64,000 nt of DNA from Schistocephalus solidus. Taxonomy: Eukaryota; Platyhelminthes; Cestoda; Diphyllobothriidea; Diphyllobothriidae. Positions 57,071 to 64,000 of the stretch are shown here, in pieces (position 1 is the first letter of the stretch; the number at the start of each line of letters is the position of its first letter). Location of the stretch: assembly GCA_017591395.1 (NCBI GenBank), contig WEDG01001079.1:1-64000 (forward strand), written 5' to 3'. Under the pieces are notes generated by a model. The model was given only the letters and a program-made list of their open reading frames with translations. It searched no databases and was not told the origin of the DNA. The position numbers and the translations under genes are program-made.

Positions 57071-57306
57071 CGACTTTGATATGGTTGACGACTATTTGAC
57101 TGGAGATTGTTGATGATAGAACACATGTTGCTGACTTGCGTGCATAAAAGGCGTACGGTATCCTTTAAATCTTCACAATCACTGCTACGCACGATATTTG
57201 ATGCTTGCGAAAGGTCAGATGATGATGTGGTTCGTCGATAGGCACTACAGCACATAGGGAGGGTCACGTTCTGACTTTGGAGTGCCTTGATGAGCAGGAG
57301 TGTCAA
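56932..57306 (-). CDS. gag: Gag C-terminus with CHCC zinc knuckle
   Basis: The minus frame contains [19 protein letters not shown], a Cys-His-Cys-Cys knuckle typical of the CsRn1 clade rather than the usual CCHC. It binds element RNA in the family. It overlaps the protease start in another frame, as expected for a gag-pol overlap. Confidence 0.7.
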   Translation of the reverse strand: MTLLLIKALQSQNVTLPMCCSAYRRTTSSSDLSQASNIVRSSDCEDLKDTVRLLCTQVSNMCSIINNLQSNSRQPYQSRWSKSREWQPQTVCWYHHTYGVKARKCIPPCKFPQKPQQLNDNASQ

Positions 57307-57886
57307 TATTATCAGATCTGGAAGTGGACACCGATGTCTGTTGAAGACTAAAACATGCGGTACCGCTTGGGTAGCATTCCATTATTCTGTCTGCATGAGT
57401 GGCTAGTTTATCCAATGAGGTGCTCGTGTCGAGCATAGCCAATACCTGCTGCATGGGCAGGGGAAGCTTATCAAGCCAGATCTGTCGGAAAATTGTATCA
57501 TCCATATGACGACCAGCAAGCAAAGAACGCATGTGTCGCATAAGTTGGGAAGGTGTTTGATCGCCAAGTTCGACTTGCGTGAAAAGCTCACGCAGCATTC
57601 GGTTGGCCGACTTGGCCACACGATTAATTACAGCATCCTTCAACTGGGTGTATGGCTCCTCAACAGGGATCGGATCAAGGAGGTCTTCGACGTCAACGGC
57701 AACATCGAAGGGAAGTGATTGCACTACGTATGAATAACGCGTGCGTTCACTGGTGATACGGCGTGTCGAGAAAACTGCCTCGATCTGCCTAAACCATACG
57801 CGAGGGTTGCTTGGCGTAAATGGGGGCAATTTGAAAGAGAGGCTATGGACGTCAAGAGAGTCTGCGTTAGTCTCATTATCCGTCAT
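57245..57886 (-). CDS. gag: Gag (capsid part) of the CsRn1-type element
   Basis: Start ATG at 57886-57884 (MTDNETNADSLDVHSL), about 213 codons. The capsid-like block reads FKLPPFTPSNPRVWFRQIEA, VFSTRRITSERTRYSYVVQS, LRELFTQVELGDQTPSQLMR, HMRSLLAGR and IWLDKLPLPMQQVLAM, matching Gag of the CsRn1 clade. Gag forms the particle that packages element RNA. The frame then ends, and the zinc-knuckle part continues in another frame (57306-56932), so either a frameshift mutation or programmed shifting separates them. Confidence 0.8.
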   Translation of the reverse strand: MTDNETNADSLDVHSLSFKLPPFTPSNPRVWFRQIEAVFSTRRITSERTRYSYVVQSLPFDVAVDVEDLLDPIPVEEPYTQLKDAVINRVAKSANRMLRELFTQVELGDQTPSQLMRHMRSLLAGRHMDDTIFRQIWLDKLPLPMQQVLAMLDTSTSLDKLATHADRIMECYPSGTACFSLQQTSVSTSRSDNIDTPAHQGTPKSERDPPYVL

Positions 57887-57918
57887 AGTAACTGATATGG
57901 TGCGTAATGATAGAAAAG

Positions 57919-57929
57919 CGGGGTCACCA
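57919..57929 (-). other. Primer-binding site, tRNA-Trp type
   Basis: On the minus strand TGGTGACCCCG lies four to five bases inside the 5' LTR; it is the complement of ...CGGGGTCA plus CCA, the usual tRNA-Trp 3' end. Confidence 0.75.
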
Positions 57930-57933
57930 ATTT

Positions 57934-58425
57934 TGTAGTGTAGACGAGGGTCGAAACTGCTAAGAACCGAGGTGTACAAAATAAATTAACGCTAAGTGGA
58001 GAATTGTGTCTAAACTACAAACGACAAAAGGACGGCAAAAATGTCAGAGGATTGTTAAAATGCAGACTCACGAAAAACGCAGCTTCTAGATAGCGAGTGT
58101 TGTTGAGGATTGTAATGAACTCTGAACTAGATCCAGAAAGCTATACATCAAGGATGAAGAGCAGAGTCGGGAGTTCGATTGAGACGGCGATCAGTAGAAT
58201 GCAATCGAGAAATGAAGATCAATCATTGCAATTGACTGAAAGTAATTGAGAGAGATCAGTACAATCAAGATAGCAGCGGTGACATGCAGCAGCGAAAACA
58301 GAAGACGTCCAACATGCCGGTTGAAGCTGGCTGTTGTTTTTTTATTTAGCACACTAAAACAAGCGATCATTAAGATTCAGGTGACCAATAAAGATACAAA
58401 GATGTAAATTGTACAAATACCTACA
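57934..58425 (-). repeat. 5' LTR
   Basis: 492 bp, TGTAGTGTAGACGAGG at one end and AAATACCTACA at the other (plus strand). Nearly identical to the left LTR once the CR1 insertion is taken out, so the element is fairly young. Confidence 0.9.
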
Positions 58426-58510
58426 ATACCGCACTTAATTTTAACTTACAAATAGGGTTATCAATGGCCCATGCCTATTTCCCTCAATAAAATGAATTGA
58501 ATGTAATTGA
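58426..58510 (+). mobile_element. CR1-like LINE E', right part (3' end)
   Basis: After the ATAC duplication comes AAATAGGGTTATCAATGG ... CTATTTCCCTCAATAAAATG and a GAATTGAATGTAATTGAATTG-like tail. It matches the 3' end of element E (54220-54271) and continues the copy interrupted at 51299. Confidence 0.75.
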
Positions 58511-59285
58511 ATTGCTCGTCTCCAAGCGTTTGATTTTTTGGCCAATAATTTGTGCCTGAAGTCAGAACTCAACGAAATAAGTTGATATTGGATCACATAT
58601 TGTCTGTGTTCACCGGAATCAGCCAAGAGGTGTTGAGAGACATTGTGATCGTCATGCACACAACAATCGATATCGGAATCTTAGCAAATTAGCTAACGCA
58701 GCTTCCTTTGGAATCCTGCGTAACCCGCCTCCTACGGGGCTTCAGAAAACCATCTCTCGCTAGGAAAGGAGTCGACATCAGAAAGAAACGGAGAACATTG
58801 GTGCAAACTTCGAATTCGGATTCAAATTTTCGACCTCCGTGGCTCTTTAACTTTTTTGGTATGTTGATCGACTGGACACTGTTGCAACCTTGAGATGCCA
58901 ATATTCCACTTTGTGCATGCGATGCCGTCATCATCAGACGGCCATTCTGCACCCTTAAAGGGAATAAAGAAGTTCACACTCTGTCTCATTTTCGCCACCA
59001 GTTCTCCTGGCACTATCAAATCAACAAAGATCAGGCTCAACGCTTATTCATTTCAATTCGCACCTGTGAAATACATTTTCAGTTGAGTTCAGTGTATTTG
59101 AGGAAAATAGGCTAACGTCTTTGAACTCCCTATTTGTTACATAAAATCTCAGGAATAAGAAGCAATGTAAAGAAGTTACAGGCAAGTGAATGCAGGCAGA
59201 TTTAAGTAGTACACTGGTATTGTTAAGGTTAAGTAGTCATATAGTGTTCTCGGTGCTGCAACATATGTATTTAAAGCCGATGTTT
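58511..59285. other. Unrecognised stretch
   Basis: Frames on minus at 58659-58441, 58952-58689 and 59040-58822 show no known motif. An inverted repeat GCCGTCTGATGATGACGGC lies near 58930 but lacks the other parts of a hammerhead. Confidence 0.35.
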
Positions 59286-59289
59286 GAAT

Positions 59290-59835
59290 TTATCCACAGA
59301 CTAGGACATTACAATCGTCTCAGATAGGTTATTGCCCGGTTCCACGACACGGTTGGTGAAAAAATACTTCCTCACATCCAATCTTTCTTGAGGCACACGT
59401 AGTTTGAATTGATGACCTCGGAGATTAGTCGTAGTGGAAAGTCGGAAAACGTCATCACACAGGAGGGCGCAGCCCATGCCATGCATGATACGGAAGGTTT
59501 GTATCAAGTCTCCGCGCAACTCTCTATAACGCAGATGATAGGCGGATCTCATATGGCAGTTCCCCTTGACCTCTTACTAATTTTGTGGCTCGCCGCTGCA
59601 CCCTTTCGAGCATATTGTAGTCCTGCTGGGTCCACAGTCACCAGGTTTGGATCGCATATTAAAGATGTGGCCTTACAAACGTACCAAAGACTTTAGAAAA
59701 GCAGTCTTCATTGAAAACTTTAGATGCCTGCTTGATAGCGTACAGCATTGAATTGGTGGATTTATCCCCCTTTGCAACATTGCGTAGAAGGCTTCAGGTT
59801 GTCTGTTATCCAGACGCCGAAATTCTTCTGTGTTT
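59290..59835 (-). mobile_element. CR1-like LINE F fragment, RT C-terminal tail
   Basis: Minus: VFGTFVRPHL, TQQDYNMLERVQRRATKLV, YRELRGDLIQTFRIMHGMG and LSTTTNLRGHQFKLRVPQE, the conserved end of CR1 ORF2. Cut at 59835 where the TAA-repeat end of element G begins. Confidence 0.7.
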
Positions 59836-59841
59836 CAGACT

Positions 59842-59856
59842 TAATAATAATAATAA
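59842..59856. repeat. (TAA)n 3' terminal repeat of element G
   Basis: About five TAA units at the 3' end of the minus-strand LINE. Confidence 0.7.
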
Positions 59857-60064
59857 ATTGTATATTTAAGGCCCAGAGGGCTTCATCATTACAAACTTAG
59901 TACCGTGGTTTTAAATAAATACAAAGTGGATAATTGCTGCACTATGTGAGCAGCCATATTAACAGCAGAAATGAACAATATGGCAGGCATGCCAGATTCA
60001 GAACGATTTGCCATTTTTAAAACAATAGTCAACAATCTTTAAAATAAACGGTGAACTAGAAAAG

Positions 60065-60152
60065 AAGCAGTAAAAAAACTCCTACGGTTAAATCGGAGGC
60101 GGAGTTCGGCGAGCCGCCAATTTAAAAAAAATAGGAGAAAAAAACTGCTTCA
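60065..60152 (-). promoter_or_regulatory. ENE-like U-rich internal loop of element G
   Basis: On minus: outer stem GAAGCAGT (60152-60145) with ACTGCTTC (60072-60065), eight pairs; six T face seven T; inner stem CTCCTA (60138-60133) with TAGGAG (60085-60080). The apical part has a further GGCGG/CCGCC hairpin. The first outer pair is G-C here but T-A in the copy at 39576. Confidence 0.6.
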
Positions 60153-61298
60153 CTAAAAATTAATATCTAAATACAATGGGATAGTATTGTGATGTTGCTG
60201 TCAACGCATGAGGGTTTGGAACGCTCCTTGTCGGGTGAGAGATAATATAGCAGTCAGAGCTACTGTTTATAAACACCAGTGGAGGTGAGAAAGGACGAAC
60301 TCATCGTAGACAACATTGTCGAAACGAAGAGGGGACAGTAGAGGTCACGAGCTCATCATCGAGATGCGACCTTGCTGACTGCATAGTCCATCACCAAAGA
60401 GTCAAAACCATCAGAACCCGCCTCGATCATCAATAGAACCTGGAGACTATCGTCAGGGTTGCAAATTCGGAGGAAAGTATCAAGGTTGTCAAAGACTTGG
60501 TAATGCTAGTTTAAAAGGAGGGGGGAAAAAAGTAAATGCAAATATTGACTCTGCAGAGGATGATGGAAATATCATAAGAGACAAATATAATATAAATGGA
60601 GCTGCCTCAAATGCCATGAGGACCCTTTTCAAAATCCAAAAGTTGCGAGTTTGGGAAGGAAACAGACAATAAGGACTTCATATCTTCTGAAGTTAAATGT
60701 TTGCGTAATTTGATTTTTAAAATAGCTAATGTAGACGACAACCTAATTTGCAGGGGAAGATTATTCCATATAAAAGCATATTTGGAGGCAAAAAACTGAG
60801 ACCGGTTAGTTGTGGAGCTAAGGGGTGGTGAAATGATCATGGAGGAATTACGAGTGGCATAGGGTCGACCTACCGGAGTGAGAGCGTTAATACGTGGAAG
60901 ATTTGGGCTAGAATTAACGCGAAAACGGAAGCAGAGACCGGCTTCGAGTCTTCTAACCCACAGAAATTTAATGTTTGCTAACTGGCATCTATCCGTATAA
61001 GAGATACTGGATCCAGGAAGAGAAAATAGTCTTCGAGTAAAAACCCTCTGAACTTTTTAAATCTAACTGCGGTCAGAGGTGTTCATCAGCCCAAAGAGGG
61101 GACAGCAGTATTCTGAGGATAGGAAGAACAACCATGCGGTATAGGTTTAACTTTATTTCCGGAAGGAAGAAATTATGTGATATAAAACCACATATCTGTG
61201 CAGCCTTTGCAGAAATTTGATCTGCATGAGGCGATAATGCTAGCTTATTCGTGTAGCTAAGACCGAAGTCTTTTATGATTGATCGTTCTAAAAGTGTA

Positions 61299-61652
61299 CT
61301 ATTTTTGAAATACTAGGGGTCCAGGAAGCTTGGCGGGGCCAAAACACATGAAACTGCTCTTGGATGGAGAAAATCCCATCTGCCAAGTACAGCTCCAACG
61401 TGAGAGCATAAGTAGCTCAGTGTTGATTTTGTCAACGCAACTATTTGCAGTGTCTTTAGGAAATGAATAAATGCACTTGAGATCGTCAGCGTAAACGAAA
61501 TTTTGTGAATTTGTGAGTAAAACTGAAATTTCGTTTATGTACAGAATGAAGAGAAGGGGACCTAGAACCGTGCCTTGAAAAACGCCACTCGTGATTTGCT
61601 GAGGCGTCGAATAGCTATTACCTACGAAGACCTTCTGGCTGCGGTTAGACAA
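61299..61652 (-). pseudogene. LINE G, reverse transcriptase second half
   Basis: The minus frame reads ITSGVFQGTVLGPLLFILYI, NEISVLL, QNFVYADDLKCIYSFPKD and STWQMGFSPSKSSFM-like sequence. The catalytic YADD is intact. A frameshift or stop follows; the tail is in frame 60840-60607 (FASKYAFIWNNLPLQIRLSS). Confidence 0.75.
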
Positions 61653-61703
61653 GTAGGAACCAATGAAGTCAAGGAGAGGAGGCCGGATGCCGAGGGCTTC
61701 CAG

Positions 61704-62975
61704 TTACACCAGAAGACGTCTGTGCGGTACCTTGTCAAAGGCTTTGCTCAGGTCAAAGTAGATCACAACCACTGACTGCTGCTCATTAGGAAGGGAAGTG
61801 AAGAGGTTAAATAAAGCTAAGTGACACACTTTGCACGATCTCCCAGGTAGAAAACCATATTGCGAGTCGTTTAAGAGCTTATTTTCTAGGCAAAAGTCAA
61901 GAATGTGATTTAAAAATAATTTTTCAAGAAGTTTTGCTAGAGCCGGGGTTTTGTGAACGTCTCGATAATTATTTAAGTCTGAACGAGATCTCGACTTGAA
62001 GACAGGAAGAATAATCGATGCCTTCCATGAGTCAGGAAATAATCCGTTAAGAAGATAAACTGAGAATATATGGCTAAGCAATCGGGGGAAGCTCGGCACT
62101 CTCTTAATAACTGAGTTTGGAATACCGTCAGTCCCCGAAGAGTGCGAGCTTTTTAGACGAATTATTTGCTTATGAATTAGTCCTAAGGAGAAATCAATAG
62201 TGCTGATAACATTCAATGAGGATGCCTGAAACGTCGAAACTGGTTCAGATTCCATCGTAAGATGATTTTCAAAGAACGCACTAAAAAGTTCTGCCTTCTC
62301 AGAGTCTTCGAGTACGAAGTTCTTGTCTTCGTTTAGTAATGGAGGAATTTCATAACCTCGTTTAGAGGAGGATCGACGGCGGAACAGTTGAGCAACAGAT
62401 TTTGCAGAGTTTAGCTCACTGAGTGTGCAAGATTCCCTCTGTATGTCACCTGTAAGACGAATCTTAGAGGCTAATTTAAAAATCTCTGTGATCCTTAGAT
62501 GTACATATAATGAACTAGTATATTGATATTTCAACTGCTTCCTCAATTTCTTTAGTCGTGGCAAAAGAAAGTGAGGAACGGTGGATTCCGAGACGTAAGG
62601 CTTGACTATTTTGGTTGGCACAAGATCCAGAATGTTATTTGAAACGACTGACATGAAGTCACAAAGACTTGCTGCGACGTTCATGGAGGAGAGATGCTGC
62701 CAGTCCAATGAGTCAAAAAAGTTACTAATTAAGCTCATATCTGCGAGGTCAAAAGCATAATAGGTACGAACGGCATTAGCCTTTTTCGATGAAACAATCG
62801 GAAGGCAACAGTGAATTAGTGTATGGTCACTTTGGAAGAGGCCCTGCTTAAAATAAATGAAGAGGGTGGCAGTGTCGTTTGTGAAAATCAGGTCTAAAAT
62901 ATGCTTGTCTCTCGTTGAAGAACGGACAAGCTGGGACCAAATTGGCGCTTGTTTGAAATTGGTTTCGAATTTCAA
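61704..62975 (-). CDS. LINE G, endonuclease end, linker and RT first half
   Basis: 423 codons open: RDKHILDLIFTNDTATLFIY and QSDHTLIHCCLPIV (end of the endonuclease, with its SDH), linker, AQLFRRRSSSKRGYEIPPLL, IIRLKSSHSSGTDGIPNSVI, WKASIILPVFKSRSRSDLNN, LNDSQYGFLPGRSCKVCHLA and VVVIYFDLSKAFDKVPHRRL. The RT then continues in another frame (61652-61299) after a single shift near 61690. N-terminal endonuclease is missing. Confidence 0.8.
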   Translation of the reverse strand: MKFETNFKQAPIWSQLVRSSTRDKHILDLIFTNDTATLFIYFKQGLFQSDHTLIHCCLPIVSSKKANAVRTYYAFDLADMSLISNFFDSLDWQHLSSMNVAASLCDFMSVVSNNILDLVPTKIVKPYVSESTVPHFLLPRLKKLRKQLKYQYTSSLYVHLRITEIFKLASKIRLTGDIQRESCTLSELNSAKSVAQLFRRRSSSKRGYEIPPLLNEDKNFVLEDSEKAELFSAFFENHLTMESEPVSTFQASSLNVISTIDFSLGLIHKQIIRLKSSHSSGTDGIPNSVIKRVPSFPRLLSHIFSVYLLNGLFPDSWKASIILPVFKSRSRSDLNNYRDVHKTPALAKLLEKLFLNHILDFCLENKLLNDSQYGFLPGRSCKVCHLALFNLFTSLPNEQQSVVVIYFDLSKAFDKVPHRRLLV

Positions 62976-63009
62976 GTACCTCGAGCCTACGAGTTTTTAG
63001 TCTCTACCT

Positions 63010-64000
63010 CAGTGTAGAAGACACGGTGTTGGAAAATCTATTAAAGAATTGTCTTTATATTCCTCTGAGTTTGTAAATTGCAACTTGGACCCTCGATCTT
63101 TGCTGCTTTCTGAAACTCACGCAGGCTGTGTGATCCCTGCATCTGCTCTCAATCGTGGAAGGGACTCAAACCAAAGGCTGAGTCCTTAGATTTTCAAATT
63201 CTTATTGTTGAAAACTCAGCTGACTCTCTGTTAATTTTGTGGTAATTATAACATGCAAAACTCAAGTTCCATAAGTTTATTGTCACAAAAAATTGGTCCA
63301 CGACCAAGCTGCTTGGGACCGTCTCTCGGCGCCTCTACCCACTCGGCCATATTGGCAGAGGATCTTGTTAAGCAAGTTAATGGACAAGCGGAAAACAATT
63401 TTAACTATCGTTATTCTGCTATTTGTTCACCTCCCGCTAAACGGGGTAAAAGTTCAGTAAGCTTGACTAATGTAGCTTATGAAGACGAAACATGTATGGG
63501 GTGTTTCAGCCTCCAGCAGAAATTCTCAGGGATGGAGCAGGAAATAAGGAATCTAAGACAAGAAATAGATAACTTAAAAAAATCTATATCTTGCCCAACT
63601 GCTAAAAAAGCTCCTGTTCGTAATAAACCTACAACAAAGCAAAATTCGTATTCATTTATAGCTTCTTCAAGCTTACATAAAAGTCACATTAAACATATCG
63701 CGACTGCTGGACCCGGTAAACCAGAGGAAATTTCGCTACTTCCGAAGGGAGCCCCATCTAGTCCTTGCACCACTCTACCGGTACTTAGTTCGGGAAGCAT
63801 CAGCACTAATCTGGCTTTACCGCCCATCGCTACATCACTGGTAGACGTTGCACCAACATGCGATGTTGAAGAGGTTGGCGAGTTTGTAAAGCCAAAGAAG
63901 AAAAGGTATAAGAAAAACAAGTCATGCAGCGAAATGTCCTCTGGTTTACCGGGTCCAACAGTCGCGATATGTTTAATGTGACTTTTATGTAAGCTTGAAG
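63010..64000 (+). mobile_element. CR1-like LINE H (B family), 5' end, runs out of the window
   Basis: 63010-63252 is a 5' UTR that aligns with the reverse complement of 7440-7770 (ATCTGCTCTCAATCG; CAAACCAAAGGCTGAG; TTTTGTGGTAATTATAA). ORF1 follows. The element is cut by the window end. Confidence 0.75.
63253..63981 (+). CDS. LINE H ORF1 protein
   Basis: 242 codons from ATG 63253 to TGA 63981. N-terminus QNSSSISLLSQKIGPRP; basic patch SPPAKRGKSS; NVAYEDETCMGCFSLQQKF with a Cys-x2-Cys-Phe motif; then a heptad-like helix (MEQEIRNLRQEIDNLKKSIS, Leu/Ile at regular spacing), the Lys-rich KKAPVRNK, a Ser/Thr/Pro-rich middle, and KPKKKRYKKNK near the end. The usual ORF1 C-terminal domain (PKERV, FRLG) is missing, so the TGA may be premature. 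ORF1 proteins of this group are thought to oligomerise through the coiled coil and bind RNA; the Cys motif may bind metal. It lacks a canonical CCHC knuckle. Confidence 0.7.
   Translation: MQNSSSISLLSQKIGPRPSCLGPSLGASTHSAILAEDLVKQVNGQAENNFNYRYSAICSPPAKRGKSSVSLTNVAYEDETCMGCFSLQQKFSGMEQEIRNLRQEIDNLKKSISCPTAKKAPVRNKPTTKQNSYSFIASSSLHKSHIKHIATAGPGKPEEISLLPKGAPSSPCTTLPVLSSGSISTNLALPPIATSLVDVAPTCDVEEVGEFVKPKKKRYKKNKSCSEMSSGLPGPTVAICLM

Larger units (their letters stand above)
51300..58425 (-). mobile_element. CsRn1-type Ty3/Gypsy LTR retrotransposon, defective
   Basis: Flanked by the 4-base target duplication ATAC (51296-51299, 58426-58429). The LTRs are 492 bp (57934-58425) and about 494 bp on the left after removing an insertion; both start TG and end CA. 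The primer site at 57929-57919 is TGGTGACCCCG, complementary to the 3' end of tRNA-Trp, which also primes CsRn1 of Clonorchis. A purine tract GGTGGGGGAG lies before the 3' LTR. Order on minus: gag, CHCC nucleocapsid, protease, RT, RNase H, integrase. The integrase end is deleted, and the left LTR is split by a CR1 copy. Confidence 0.9.
59842..62980 (-). mobile_element. CR1-like LINE G, 5'-truncated
   Basis: Minus order: last part of the endonuclease (from about 62975), linker, RT, tail ending GPHGI and a stop (60607), 3' UTR with an ENE-like loop, and TAA-repeat end (59842-59856). It is the same family as 38045-39850 and 41485-42022. Confidence 0.8.

Noticed and set aside
58915..58945. CTGATGA-containing inverted repeat as a hammerhead
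   Set aside because: GCCGTC/GACGGC encloses the core itself and no GAAA plus stem III follows, so the hammerhead fold is not possible as read.

Overview
The window is eukaryotic and looks like a parasitic flatworm (trematode or tapeworm). Host genes are sparse and contain GT-AG introns. They sit among several LINE families (CR1-like and RTE-like), Penelope-like elements (PLEs) with a GIY-YIG nuclease, a CsRn1-type Ty3/Gypsy LTR element with a tRNA-Trp-type primer site, and a tandem satellite that combines a tRNA-like Pol III promoter with a hammerhead ribozyme, as in the Schistosoma Sm-alpha repeat. I lean weakly towards a diphyllobothriidean tapeworm; the sequence alone does not fix the species.

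Two host genes are recognisable. A WDR13 homologue lies on + in exons at 13345-13815, 13902-13998, 19085-19509 and 19669-20574; its 5.1 kb third intron is packed with PLE and RTE debris. A U2AF2 (U2AF65) homologue lies on - at 33281-31721 as one uninterrupted exon, broken by a single-base frameshift at the first RRM. Both assignments rest on conserved blocks recognised by eye.

Layout: 370-7770 broken CR1-like elements (A, B); 7.8-13.3 kb mostly unassigned with LINE relics; 13.3-20.6 kb WDR13; 22.6-26.0 kb hammerhead/tRNA-like satellite, including a near-identical 1.2 kb duplication of four monomers; 26.5-29.3 kb RTE-like LINE; 29.7-30.2 kb PLE relic; 31.7-33.3 kb U2AF2; 34.7-35.8 kb CR1-like fragment; 36.1-37.9 kb broken TNP2-like transposase gene; 38-51 kb overlapping CR1-like copies (D, C and truncated 3' ends); 51.3-58.4 kb LTR element; 59.3-64 kb CR1-like elements F, G and H.

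The 51-58 kb block is a dated nest. An old CR1 copy was split by the LTR element (TSD ATAC, 492 bp LTRs), and the LTR element's left LTR was then split by a younger CR1 copy (TSD AATTG).

Two RNA-level signals stand out. (1) The satellite encodes a type I hammerhead fold on the minus strand with compensatory changes in stem I. (2) The 3' UTRs of at least two CR1-like families share a U-rich internal loop clamped by two stems, with different but still complementary stem sequences. That is the architecture of ENE elements, which form triple helices with A-tracts or poly(A). I know of no description of this in flatworm LINEs, but I could not search.
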